From Tahibacter sp042701255 (GTDB lineage: Bacteria; Pseudomonadota; Gammaproteobacteria; Xanthomonadales; Rhodanobacteraceae): 64,000 nt of DNA. Where the stretch lies: NCBI RefSeq assembly GCF_042701255.1, contig NZ_CP170554.1, forward strand, positions 5,518,001-5,582,000, in the 5' to 3' direction. Numbering within the stretch: position 1 is the stretch's first letter; each line of letters begins with the position of its first letter. A model generated the notes under the pieces. It had not been told where the DNA came from. It ran no database searches and saw only the letters and a list, made by a program, of their open reading frames with translations. Positions 8,941 through 17,354 of the stretch are shown piece after piece. The position numbers and the translations under genes are program-made.

Positions 8941-10640
8941 GCGGACGGCTCCGCGTCGACGCGCAGGCGGCCACCGTCGAGTTCGATGACGCGGTCGACC
9001 CAGGCGAGATCCGCATCGCTGTGTGTCGCGATCAGCACCGTGCGGCCGCGGCTCGCATCGGCGAGGCTCTGGCGCAGCGCTGCAGCCGTCGCCGGATCCA
9101 GATGCGCGAACGGCTCGTCGAGCAGCCAGACATCCGCCTCGCGCGCGAGCGCGCGGGCCAGGGCGAGACGCTGCAGCTGGCCGCCCGACAGCGAACCGTC
9201 GGCTTCGCCGGGCACGCTGTCGGCGCCGTTCGGCAAGGCGTCGACGACCTCGGCCAGACCGGCGCTTTCGAGTGCGGCCCGAAGCCGCGGCTCGTCGTCG
9301 GCGAGACCGAGCAGCACGTTCTCGCGCAGCGACCGGCGGAACCATTCGGGCCGCTGTTCCAGCCAGGCCAGGCGCCGCCACCAGGCATCGCGATCGAGCG
9401 CGGCGAGATCGACGCCGGCTACGCGTATGGTGCCGGCCGTAGGTGCGACGAAGCCGGCGAGCAGGGCCAGCACCGAGCTCTTGCCGGCACCGCTCGCACC
9501 GCGCAGTGCGACGCGCTCGCCGGCCGCGATGCGAAAGCTGAGTTCGTTCACCGCAACGCGGCTGTCGGCATGACGCAGGGTGACCGCATCGAATTCGATC
9601 GCCGGCGGCGCGTCATCCGGCACCGTCTGCGTGCCGGCCGTTCGCACCGGCGGCGCGGCCGCGCAGACCGCATCGATCGCCGCAGCCGCGGCCAACGCAT
9701 CGGCGCGCGCGCGTGATAGTCGGCGCCGAGCTGGCGCAGCGGCGCATAGCATTCGGGCGCGAGCAGCAGCACGAACAACGCCGTGTCCAGACGCAGCGGC
9801 AGGCCGTAGTGGCCGACGTCGAAGCGGCCCAGCAGCGCAAGGCCGAGATACAGCGCGACGAGCGCGATGCCGATCGAGGCGAACAGCTCGAGCACGGCCG
9901 ACGACAGGAACGCCAGACGCAGCACGGCCAGCATGCGCCGGCGATAGTCCTCGGCCGCAGCGGACAGACGCGCGGCGCCGCGGCCGGTCGCACCGAGCAG
10001 ACGCAGGGTCGGCAGGCCGCGCAGCAGATCGAGGAACTGCGCGCCGAGCCGGCCGAGCGCACCGGCCTGGGCTTCGCTCGCGCGCGCGGCGCCGCGGCCG
10101 ACCAGCAGCATGAACAGCGGAATCAGCGGCGCGGTCGCGAGCAGCAGCAGCGCCGCGAGCCAGCTGCGCGGCAACACGAGCGCCCAGAGCAGCAGCGGCA
10201 CGAACACGGCGATGGAGCGCTGCGGCCAGTAGCGCGCGACATAGCCGTCGAGCGCGTCGACCTGTTCCACCGCAACGGTCGCGAGCGCGCCGTCGTCGCC
10301 GCTGCGATGACGCAGCGGACCGAGGCGCTGCAGAGCATCGAGCACCTCGCCGCGCGCCTGCGCACGCACGCTCAGCGAAGCACGCGCGCCGCAGGCATCG
10401 CGCAACGCCGACAAAGCGCTGCGCGCGACCAGCGCGAGTCCGAGCGCGACCCAGGTGCCCGCACCGACTGGGCCCGCGCCGGCCCACGACGCGACGATCG
10501 CCGCGAGCGCCGCGGCGAAGGCCGCATAGGCCAGGGTCGCGGCGGTGCCGGCGGCTACCGCCGCGAACAGGCCGCCGCGTACCGCGCGCAGACGCGCATC
10601 GAGCCAGCGCTGCGCGGCGGTTTGCGCAGCAACGCGTGGA
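8937..10640 (-). pseudogene. cydD: ABC transporter CydD, frameshifted (5' end uncertain)
   Basis: Partner of CydC. Two frames together give a complete CydD: the membrane half (QRWLDARLRAVRGG, then VEQVDALDGYVARYWPQRS, to LRQLGADYHARA) is in one frame, and the ATPase half (ADALAAAAAIDAV onward, Walker A GASGAGKSS, LSGGQLQRLALARAL, WLLDEP) is in another. The switch falls in the GC run at 9703-9713 and needs two extra bases removed or one added. The membrane frame also has no ATG, GTG or TTG between the cydX stop and 10414, so the start is unresolved and 10640 is an approximation. Either the gene is broken or the consensus has errors; strong conservation of both halves favours the latter. Confidence 0.8.
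9703..9713. repeat. GC-dinucleotide run at the cydD frame switch
   Basis: Eleven bases of alternating G and C at the exact point where the two halves of CydD change frame. A gain of one 2-bp unit would explain the shift. Confidence 0.85.
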
Positions 10641-10748
10641 TCAGGGCTGTTCGTCGTCGGGATAGCCTTTGAACTCCAGCCACATCGCGTTGATGATCGC
10701 CGCGAAGCAGGCCATCAGCACGCCGAGTATCCAGGCGAAATACCACAT
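10641..10748 (-). CDS. cydX: Cytochrome bd oxidase small subunit CydX
   Basis: A 35-residue single-helix membrane protein that stabilises the bd oxidase. The sequence opens MWYFAWILGVLMACFA, the hallmark of CydX, continues through a transmembrane segment and ends LEFKGYPDDEQP. It sits 10 bp after cydB and directly before cydD, exactly where CydX is found in proteobacterial operons. A GAGGAGCGAGCC leader gives a good ribosome-binding site. Confidence 0.93.
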   Translation of the reverse strand: MWYFAWILGVLMACFAAIINAMWLEFKGYPDDEQP

Positions 10749-10758
10749 GGCTCGCTCC

Positions 10759-11913
10759 TCAGTAGTGGGCGTCCGAACCGCGCACCTGCTCGACGGTGAC
10801 CGGGCCGCGCATGACGCGGAACACCCAGCTCGTATAGAGCACGATCAGCGGCAGGAACAGCACGGTCATCCAGAACATCCAGCGCAGGGTCAGGAGACTC
10901 GACGTCGCGTCCCACAGCGTCAGGCCGTGCGAAGGCGCGAGGCTCGACGGCATCATGAACGGGAACATCGCGACGGCCGCGGTCAGTATCGTGCCGGCGA
11001 CCGCCGTACCGCTGGCGATGAACGCGAGCCCGGCGCGCCGCGGCGCCAGCCGCCAGGCCGCCGCCGCTGCAGCGAGCACGATCGCCGGAATCAGCCAGAG
11101 CAGCGGCATCGCGCGGAAATTCGCGAACCAGGCGCCGGCCTCGACGACGACCTGCTTGGCCAGCGGATTCGATGCCGCCGCGGTGCCGCCGAAACTGACG
11201 AGGCGATGGCCGGCGATGCCGAATGCGAGCCAGATGCCGGCCAGCACGAAGCTCGCCGCGAACACGAGCGCCGCAAGGCCGTGCCAGCGGCGCGCGCGTT
11301 CGCGCAGTTCGCCGACGGTCTTGAGCTGCAGGAACACCGCGCCGTGCATGACCAGCATCGACAGGCTGACGACGCCGACGAGCAGACCGAACGGATTGAG
11401 CAGGCCGAAGAAGCTGCCTTCGTAGTGCACTCGCAGGCTGTCGTCGTAGCGGAACGGCACGCCCTGCAGCAGGTTGCCGAAGGCCACGCCGAATACCAGC
11501 GCCGGCACGAAGCCGCCGATGAACAGGCACCAGTCCCACAGCGCGCGCCAGCGCGGATCGGGCAGCTTGCTGCGGTAGTCGAAACCGACCGGCCGCAGGA
11601 TCAGCGCGAACAGCACGAGGATCAGCGCGACGAAGAAGCCCGAGAACGCGGCCGAATAGATCAGCGGAAACGCCGCGAAGATCGCGCCGCCGCCGAGGAT
11701 GAACCAGACCTGGTTGCCCTCCCAGGTCGGGCCCACGGTATTGAGCAGCACGCGGCGCTCGTCGTCGTTCTTCGCGACGAACGGCAGCAGCGCGCCGACG
11801 CCGAGATCGAAGCCGTCCATGATCGCGAAGCCGATCAGCAGCACGCCGAGGAACAGCCACCAGATCACGCGCAGCGTCTCGTAGCTCATGAGGAAACTCA
11901 GCAGATCCGACAT
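10759..11913 (-). CDS. cydB: Cytochrome bd ubiquinol oxidase subunit II
   Basis: Second large membrane subunit of the high-affinity terminal oxidase that reduces oxygen with ubiquinol. The 384-residue protein starts MSDLLSFLMSYETLRVIWWLFLGVLL and carries the conserved FAIMDGFDLGVGALLPF and GPTWEGNQVWFILGGGAIFAAFP segments. It has eight to nine membrane helices and the standard length. The ATG at 11913, preceded by GAGGAGAAC, was chosen over an upstream non-ATG extension. It lies 10 bp after cydA and 10 bp before cydX, in one operon. Confidence 0.96.
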   Translation of the reverse strand: MSDLLSFLMSYETLRVIWWLFLGVLLIGFAIMDGFDLGVGALLPFVAKNDDERRVLLNTVGPTWEGNQVWFILGGGAIFAAFPLIYSAAFSGFFVALILVLFALILRPVGFDYRSKLPDPRWRALWDWCLFIGGFVPALVFGVAFGNLLQGVPFRYDDSLRVHYEGSFFGLLNPFGLLVGVVSLSMLVMHGAVFLQLKTVGELRERARRWHGLAALVFAASFVLAGIWLAFGIAGHRLVSFGGTAAASNPLAKQVVVEAGAWFANFRAMPLLWLIPAIVLAAAAAAWRLAPRRAGLAFIASGTAVAGTILTAAVAMFPFMMPSSLAPSHGLTLWDATSSLLTLRWMFWMTVLFLPLIVLYTSWVFRVMRGPVTVEQVRGSDAHY

Positions 11914-11923
11914 GGCGTTCTCC

Positions 11924-13507
11924 TCAGGCCTTGGCCGGCTCGGCGGTTGCGTCGGCGCCGATGACGATCGCATGACTCGGCGCCGCGTCGGGCTCGCTCG
12001 GGCCTTTGCGCGCGAACTTCACCATCAGGTACATCTCCACGACGAGCAGCGCCGTGTACAGCAGCACGAAGCCGGTCAGGCTGAAGATCAGATCGCCGAC
12101 CGTCAGCGACGACACGCTCATCCAGGTCGGCAGCACTTCGGCCACGGTCCAGGGCTGGCGGCCGAGCTCGGCGACGATCCAGCCCATCTCCGCAGCGATC
12201 CACGGCAGCGGAATCGTGATCACGGCGAGCTTGAGCAGCCAGCGCTGGCGCATGATCGCGCGGCGCGACGCGGAGACCAGCGCGAGCACGAAGGTCAGCA
12301 GGGTGATGACGCCGCAGCCGACCATGATGCGGAAGGCCCAGAACAAGGGCGCGACCGGCGGTATCGCATCGCGCGCGGCCTGGGCGATCTGCGCGTCGGT
12401 CGCGTCGACGACGTCGGGCGCATAGCGCTTGACCAGCAGACCGTAGCCGAGATCGCGCTGCCGCTCGACGAGGCTGGCCCTGGCCTGCGCATCGTTCGGA
12501 TTCGCGCGCACCTGCTGCAGCGCCGCGTAGGCCTGCATGCCGTTGCGGATGCGCACTTCGTGTTCGGCGACGAGATCCTTGAGACCGATCACCGGCTTGT
12601 CGATCGAGCGCGTCGCGATCAGGCCCATCAGCCACGGAATCTCGATCGCGTGATTCGTCGTCATGTTCTTCTGGTCGATGAAGCCGACCACAGTGAACGG
12701 CGCCGGCGGCGGATGGGTTTCCCACATCGCCTCGATCGCCGCGAGCTTGACCTTCTGCACGTGGCCGAGCTCGTAGCCCGATTCGTCGCCCAGCGTAATG
12801 ACCGACAGGGTGGCCGCGAGGCCGAAGGCCGAGGCGATCGCGAACGAGCGCTGGGCGAACGCGACGTGGCGGCCGCGCAGCAGATACCAGGCGCTGATGC
12901 CGAGCACGAAGCAGGCGCCGGTGACGTAGCCGGCCGACACCGTGTGCACGAACTTCACCTGCGCGACCGGGCTGAGCACGACTTCGGCGAAGCTCGTGAG
13001 CTCCATGCGCAGGGTTTCCGGATTGAACTGCGCGCCGACCGGATACTGCATCCAGCCGTTGGCGATCAGGATCCACAGCGCCGAGAAATTCGAACCGAGC
13101 GCGACGAGCCAGGTCACGACGAGATGCTGCACCTTGCTCAGGCGTTCCCAGCCGAAGAAGAACAGGCCGACGAAGGTCGATTCGAGGAAGAAGGCCATCA
13201 GGCCCTCGATCGCCAGCGGCGTGCCGAAGATGTCGCCGACGTATTGCGAGTAGTAGGACCAGTTCGTGCCGAACTGGAATTCCATCGTGATGCCGGTCGC
13301 GACGCCGAGCGCGAAGTTGATGCCGAACAGCTTGCCCCAGAACTTGGTCATCTGCCGGTAGATCTCGTTGCCGGTCATGACATAGACCGACTCCATGATC
13401 GCGAGCAGGAACGACAGCCCCAGGGTCAGCGGCACGAACAGGAAGTGATACAGCACGGTCACGGCGAACTGCAGCCGCGAGAGTTCGACGACGGTATCGG
13501 AAATCAT
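11924..13507 (-). CDS. cydA: Cytochrome bd ubiquinol oxidase subunit I
   Basis: Catalytic subunit carrying hemes b558, b595 and d. The 527-residue protein begins at the ATG at 13507, after an AAGGAGG ribosome-binding site. The N-terminal helix has the heme ligand His in RLQFAVTVLYHFLFV. The heme b558 His is in VKFVHTVSAGY, and the quinol-site GWIVAELGRQPW motif is intact. Nine membrane helices are evident. It is the first gene of the cyd operon and faces the universal stress protein gene across 358 bp holding an inverted repeat (13609-13626) and a TTGAT box (13796-13809), so low-oxygen control is plausible. Confidence 0.97.
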   Translation of the reverse strand: MISDTVVELSRLQFAVTVLYHFLFVPLTLGLSFLLAIMESVYVMTGNEIYRQMTKFWGKLFGINFALGVATGITMEFQFGTNWSYYSQYVGDIFGTPLAIEGLMAFFLESTFVGLFFFGWERLSKVQHLVVTWLVALGSNFSALWILIANGWMQYPVGAQFNPETLRMELTSFAEVVLSPVAQVKFVHTVSAGYVTGACFVLGISAWYLLRGRHVAFAQRSFAIASAFGLAATLSVITLGDESGYELGHVQKVKLAAIEAMWETHPPPAPFTVVGFIDQKNMTTNHAIEIPWLMGLIATRSIDKPVIGLKDLVAEHEVRIRNGMQAYAALQQVRANPNDAQARASLVERQRDLGYGLLVKRYAPDVVDATDAQIAQAARDAIPPVAPLFWAFRIMVGCGVITLLTFVLALVSASRRAIMRQRWLLKLAVITIPLPWIAAEMGWIVAELGRQPWTVAEVLPTWMSVSSLTVGDLIFSLTGFVLLYTALLVVEMYLMVKFARKGPSEPDAAPSHAIVIGADATAEPAKA

Positions 13508-13608
13508 CGACGGGCCTCCTTCGCTACGGACGGCAGCGCCAGCAAAACGCGGCGGCACTGCGGCAACTGCAGGCCGGCGCCGTCCAGCCTGGCGCACAAG
13601 GCGCAATT

Positions 13609-13626
13609 GTCACAAAGCCCTGTGAC
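13609..13626. promoter_or_regulatory. Inverted repeat upstream of cydA
   Basis: GTCACA and TGTGAC flank six bases, a perfect 6+6 palindrome 102-119 bp upstream of the cydA ATG. The half-sites are those of a CRP-type site but in the opposite arrangement, so the binding protein is uncertain. The 358-bp cydA/usp intergenic region otherwise holds only the TTGAT box near its right end. Confidence 0.35.
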
Positions 13627-13795
13627 CGCGCCAAGCCGAAAGGTAGCAGCGTAGCCGTGGCGAATCGCCGCGGTGCAGCAATTCCGACACGCAACTGCAT
13701 CCGTACGCCCGCAGGAAGGTGCGCGATACGGAGCAGTTCCCGACCGGTGCGACCGATCGCCGCATTCATCGTGCACGGCCGCGGCCGCGGCGGAG

Positions 13796-13837
13796 TTGAT
13801 GCGGATCAAACGGAAGGCGGCGGCGCAGGACTAGTCT
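13796..13837 (+). promoter_or_regulatory. FNR/ANR-type promoter of the universal stress gene
   Basis: A perfect TTGAT-GCGG-ATCAA box at 13796-13809 is followed after 22 bp by TAGTCT (13832-13837), a class II activator layout with the box about 41 bp upstream of the expected start. The downstream ATG is at 13866. The same box, spacing and a near-identical -10 (TAGCCT) occur before the alcohol dehydrogenase gene. Confidence 0.8.
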
Positions 13838-13865
13838 GGCCACATTCCGATCGAGGAGCGCTGTC

Positions 13866-14684
13866 ATGTACGACCTGCTCGCCCTGACCGACGCCGACTG
13901 GCGCCAGCATCTGGACTACGCCGCCGGCCTGGCCCGGCGGCTCGATGCCGGCCTGACCGGGCTGCGCGTGTTTCCGTCGCCGTATGTCGCCGACGGCCTC
14001 TACGGCTATGGCGCCGGCGACACGGCGGCGCTGGTGCTCGACAGCGTGCGCAAGGCCGAAAGCACGGCCCAGGCCGACGGCGTGGCGTTCGCAACCTGGG
14101 CGGCCGAGGCCGGCATCCTCGCGCCGGCCTGGCAGGTCGCCGAAGGCAGCCTGCCGGCCGTATTGCGCCGGCTCGGCAACCGTCACGACCTGCTGCTGCT
14201 CGAACGCGAGGCGCAGAGCGAGGAACAGCACGCACGGCTCGGCGCCATCGTGCTCGAATGCGGCATGCCGGTGATCCTCGTGCCGGCGCAGGCGACCGCG
14301 CGGCTGGACTGCATCGCCGTGGCCTGGAACGGCTCGGCCGAGGCGCTGCGCGCGCTGCAGGCGGCGCGGCCGTTGCTGGCCTGCGCGCAACGCGTCGTCG
14401 TGCTGCGCGGCGAACTCCACGACCGCTATGCGGAAATCGGCTGGCTGCCGCCGTTCGATCTCGACCTGCATCTGCAGCGCCACGGCATCCGGGCCGAATA
14501 CCGCGGCATCACGGGCCCCGAAGGCGAGGCCGGCCGCAGCCTGCTGGCCGCCGCGCGCGAGGTCGGTGCCGACCTGCTGGTCATGGGCGCTTTCGGCCGC
14601 ACGCGTTTCAGCGAATGGGTGTTCGGCGGCGCGACGCGACAGGTGGTCGCCGAAGCCGAACTGCCGGTGCTGCTGCGTCACTGA
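13866..14684 (+). CDS. Tandem-domain universal stress protein
   Basis: A 272-residue protein with two UspA domains. The N-terminal half (MYDLLALTDADWRQHLDYAAGLARRL to EQHARLGAIVLECGMPVILVP) is degenerate, lacking a clear ATP motif. The C-terminal half (LDCIAVAWNGSAEALRAL onward) retains a near-canonical nucleotide loop, GAFGRTRFSEWVFGGAT. Such proteins help survival under hypoxia, starvation or redox stress. The gene has a perfect TTGAT-N4-ATCAA box positioned for class II activation, so Fnr-type control is well supported. The ATG at 13866 follows GAGGAGCG. Neighbours are cydABX (divergent), DUF1003 and GNAT. Confidence 0.9.
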   Translation: MYDLLALTDADWRQHLDYAAGLARRLDAGLTGLRVFPSPYVADGLYGYGAGDTAALVLDSVRKAESTAQADGVAFATWAAEAGILAPAWQVAEGSLPAVLRRLGNRHDLLLLEREAQSEEQHARLGAIVLECGMPVILVPAQATARLDCIAVAWNGSAEALRALQAARPLLACAQRVVVLRGELHDRYAEIGWLPPFDLDLHLQRHGIRAEYRGITGPEGEAGRSLLAAAREVGADLLVMGAFGRTRFSEWVFGGATRQVVAEAELPVLLRH

Positions 14685-14920
14685 AGCCTGCCCTGCCCTT
14701 GTCTCGTCGGTCGAAGGTCGCAGCGACGGAAGTTATCGCGGGGCTATGCGCGCGAAGCATCATCGGCGGCTCCGCGCGCTCCTGTCTCACACGCCTGTCC
14801 ACGACGATCACCGTCTCGTAACGCCGCGACGCGGTGACTCCGCGAGCCTGAGCCCGCTTCGTGCGCGCCGCACAGCGCTGCGGCTACGCTAGCAGCCACG
14901 CCTACGCCCGGGAGTCCGCC

Positions 14921-15500
14921 ATGTCGTCCGATCCGTCCCGCTACTTCGAATCCGCGCCGCGCTGGTTCGGCCGCCGCCTCGAGGATCTCGACGAACGCGT
15001 GCGCGCGCGCGCTCGCGCATGCCTCGGAGCGGCGCGCGATCAGCGGCGATCCCAGCCGCGGCGCCGGGCCGCCGAGTTTCGGCGAACGCCTGGCCGACCG
15101 CGTCGCGCAGCTCGGCGGCTCCTGGAGCTTCATCCTGCTGTTCACGCTGTTGCTGCTCGTCTGGGCCGGCGTGAATACCTGGCTGCTGCGCGGCGGCGCG
15201 TTCGATCCGTATCCCTACGTGTTCCTGAACCTGCTCCTGTCCATGATCGCCGCGCTGCAGGCGCCGGTCATCATGATGAGCCAGAACCGCCAGGCGACCA
15301 AAGATCGCGAGATGGCCGCCTACGACTACGAGGTCAACGTCAAGGCCGAGATCGAGATCATGGCCCTGCACGACAAGCTCGATGCCCTGCGCGGCGATCA
15401 GCTGCGCGAACTGCTCGCACGCCAGCAGGCCCAGCTCGACCTGCTGACCGGCCTCGTCGCGAAACTGTCCGCCCCGGCCGGCGACACGACGCCGCGCTGA
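14921..15500 (+). pseudogene. DUF1003 membrane protein, frameshifted
   Basis: Two frames join to a full DUF1003 protein: MSSDPSRYFESAPRWFGRRLEDLDERVRARA in the first, then ALAHASERRAISGD through SWSFILLFTLLLLVWAGVN, the conserved FDPYPYVFLNLLLSMIAALQAP segment and QNRQATKDREMAAYDYEVNVKAEIEI in the second. Two membrane helices and a C-terminal coiled coil are visible. The frame changes within the 12-bp GC run at 15001-15012 (one base extra or two missing). Members often sit near stress genes; the function is unknown, though magnesium or membrane roles have been suggested. It lies between the stress protein and GNAT genes of the hypoxia island. An intact gene in reality is likely. Confidence 0.75.
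15001..15012. repeat. GC-dinucleotide run at the DUF1003 frame switch
   Basis: Six GC units exactly at the point where the DUF1003 reading frame changes; loss of one unit or gain of one base would restore the frame. Confidence 0.85.
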
Positions 15501-15513
15501 CACCGCAGTACGG

Positions 15514-15527
15514 TTGATGCCGATCAA
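15514..15527 (+). promoter_or_regulatory. FNR/ANR-type box upstream of GNAT
   Basis: A perfect TTGAT-GCCG-ATCAA palindrome. Twenty-two bases downstream lies CATGCT (15550-15555), a weaker counterpart of the -10 seen at the other two boxes. The GNAT ATG follows at 15589. Confidence 0.75.
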
Positions 15528-15588
15528 CATGCGCCGCCGTTGCGGCGCCCATGCTGCGTACACCCTCGTCGCTCGAAGGAGAGCCGTC

Positions 15589-16152
15589 ATGAGTACGCCG
15601 GCCGGCACCGTCCCTGCCGTTTCCACCGACGCGGCGCTGACCGCCGCCACCGAACACCAACTGCGCGACGGCAGCACCGTGACCCTGCGCCCGCTGCAGC
15701 GCAGCGACGCGGACCTCGAACGCCGCTTCATCAGCGAGCTGTCGGCGCAGTCGCGGCGTTATCGCTTTCTCGGCCAGATCGGCTGCCCCAGCGATGCGCT
15801 GATCACGCAGCTGACCACGGTGGATTTCGTGCACGACGTCGCGTTCGTCGCGGTCGTTGCCGGCGAACAGGGCGAGCGTGAAGTCGGCGTCGCGCGCTAC
15901 AGCCGCTCGCCCGACGGCAGTCGCTGCGAATGCGCCGTCGCGGTCAGCGACGAATGGCAGGGCCAGGGCCTCGGCACCGTGCTGATGCAACGCCTGATCG
16001 CCGTCGCGCGCGCCCAGGGCATCCGCGAAATGATCTCGGTCGATGCAGCGGAGAATTTCGCCATGCGCGATCTCGCGCTCGCACTGGGCTTCAGCCGCAG
16101 CGCCGATCCGCAGGACGCCTGCCAGGTCGTGCATCGCCTGTCGCTGCAGTAA
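15589..16152 (+). CDS. GNAT family N-acetyltransferase
   Basis: A 187-residue acetyl-CoA-dependent acetyltransferase. The GNAT core is clear: beta strand VTLRPLQRSDADLERRFI, the region CECAVAVSDEWQGQGLGTVLM containing the acetyl-CoA loop QGQGLG, and the C-terminal helix region GIREMISVDAAENFAMRDLALALGF. The type (RRYRFLGQ, FVHDVAFVAVV) resembles acetyltransferases found beside universal stress proteins, several of which acetylate protein lysines; this target is inference. GAAGGAGA precedes the ATG at 15589. A TTGAT-N4-ATCAA box lies 62 bp upstream, so it probably belongs to the same low-oxygen regulon as the neighbours. Confidence 0.87.
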   Translation: MSTPAGTVPAVSTDAALTAATEHQLRDGSTVTLRPLQRSDADLERRFISELSAQSRRYRFLGQIGCPSDALITQLTTVDFVHDVAFVAVVAGEQGEREVGVARYSRSPDGSRCECAVAVSDEWQGQGLGTVLMQRLIAVARAQGIREMISVDAAENFAMRDLALALGFSRSADPQDACQVVHRLSLQ

Positions 16153-16179
16153 CTCCGCAAGTTCCTCGCCGTTTCGACA

Positions 16180-16204
16180 CGCCGGCGGCATTGCGCCGCC
16201 GGCG
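16180..16204. terminator. Hairpin between convergent GNAT and adh genes
   Basis: A 10-bp perfect GC stem (16180-16189 with 16195-16204) and 5-base loop lies in the 59 bp between two convergent stops. No T run follows, so it would be an imperfect terminator at best. Confidence 0.4.
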
Positions 16205-16211
16205 CATGGGT

Positions 16212-17243
16212 TCAGCCGATGTCGAGCACGACGCGGCCGTCGACCTCGCCGCGGCGCAGCCGCGCGAGCACGTCGTCGGCCTCGGCCAGCGGCACGGTCG
16301 TGTAGTGCGCACGTACGTGGCCCGCCGCGGCGAACGCCAATGCTTCGCTCAGATCGTTGCGCGTGCCGACGATGGAGCCGCGCACGGTGATGCGCTTGAG
16401 CACGACGTCGAACACCGGCGTCGGAAATTCACCGGGCGGCAGTCCGACGAGACTGATCGTGCCGCGCCGGCGCACATAGGCCAGCGCCTGGCGGAACGCC
16501 GGCAGCGATACCGCCGTGACCAGCACGCCGTGCGCACCGCCGTCGGTCACGCGGCGCACCTGTTCGTCGGCGTCGCCGTGGCTGGCGTCGACGACGACAT
16601 CGGCGCCGAGCGCCGAGGCCAGACCGAGCTTCTGCTCGCCGACGTCGAGCGCGACGACATAGAAGCCCATGGCCTTGGCGTACTGCACGGCAAGATGGCC
16701 GAGCCCGCCGATACCGGCGATCGCGACCCATTCGCCGGCGCGCGCCTCGGTCTCGCGCAGGCCCTTGTAGGTCGTCACGCCGGCGCAGAGGATCGGCGCA
16801 AGCGCGCGGAAATCCGGCAGGCGCGGCAGACGCGCGACGTAATCGGCGCGGCCGATCGCGTAGTCGGCGAACGTGCCGTTCACGCCGTAGCCGGTGTTGT
16901 GCTGTTCGGCGCAGACCGTTTCCCAGCCGCCGACGCAGTGCTCGCAATGACCGCAGGCGTCGTGCAGCCACGGCAGTCCGACCGCGTCGCCTTCGCGCAG
17001 CGGCCCCGTATAGCCCGGGCCGAGTGCGGCGACGAGGCCGGTGCCTTCGTGGCCGGGCACGAACGGCAGCGCCGGCTGCACCGGCCAGTCGCCGTCGACC
17101 GCATGCACGTCGGTGTGACAGACGCCGCTGGCCTTGAGGCGCACCAGCACTTCGCCGGGCCCCGGCCGCGGCACGGGCAATTCCTCGATACGCAAAGGTC
17201 CGCCGAACGTGCGTGCGACGGCGGCTCGCATGGTCCTGTTCAT
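16212..17243 (-). CDS. Zinc-dependent alcohol dehydrogenase (AdhP-like)
   Basis: NAD-dependent medium-chain dehydrogenase interconverting alcohols and aldehydes. The 343-residue protein has the catalytic zinc ligands in SGVCHTDVHAV and PGHEGTG, the structural-zinc cysteines in CGHCEHCVGGWETVC, and the Rossmann motif GIGGLGHLAVQYAKAMG. The order and length match bacterial AdhP/AdhA ethanol-type enzymes. I chose the ATG at 17243, which has GGAG eight bases upstream, over a TTG at 17258. A perfect TTGAT-N4-ATCAA box lies 57 bp upstream with a TAGCCT -10 at the standard distance, so induction at low oxygen is likely, for example to dispose of reductant by fermentation. Confidence 0.93.
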   Translation of the reverse strand: MNRTMRAAVARTFGGPLRIEELPVPRPGPGEVLVRLKASGVCHTDVHAVDGDWPVQPALPFVPGHEGTGLVAALGPGYTGPLREGDAVGLPWLHDACGHCEHCVGGWETVCAEQHNTGYGVNGTFADYAIGRADYVARLPRLPDFRALAPILCAGVTTYKGLRETEARAGEWVAIAGIGGLGHLAVQYAKAMGFYVVALDVGEQKLGLASALGADVVVDASHGDADEQVRRVTDGGAHGVLVTAVSLPAFRQALAYVRRRGTISLVGLPPGEFPTPVFDVVLKRITVRGSIVGTRNDLSEALAFAAAGHVRAHYTTVPLAEADDVLARLRRGEVDGRVVLDIG

Positions 17244-17271
17244 CGGCTGCTCCGGCAACGAATCCGGATCC

Positions 17272-17313
17272 AGGCTAAGTCGCCGCTCCGGCGCCGATAT
17301 TGATCCGGATCAA
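17272..17313 (-). promoter_or_regulatory. FNR/ANR-type promoter of the alcohol dehydrogenase
   Basis: Reading toward adh, TTGATCCGGATCAA (17313-17300) is a perfect box, then 22 bp, then TAGCCT (17277-17272), followed 28 bp later by the ATG. The geometry is identical to that before the universal stress gene at 13866. Confidence 0.8.
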
Positions 17314-17354
17314 ACCGCCGCCGCACGGCAACCGGCGGCGACCGGCACGGCGCT

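Noticed and set aside
10555..10746. Minus-strand frame overlapping cydX and the cydD start
   Set aside because: It is the third frame of the cydX/cydD region; cydX itself (MWYFAWILG) is in another frame and is convincing.
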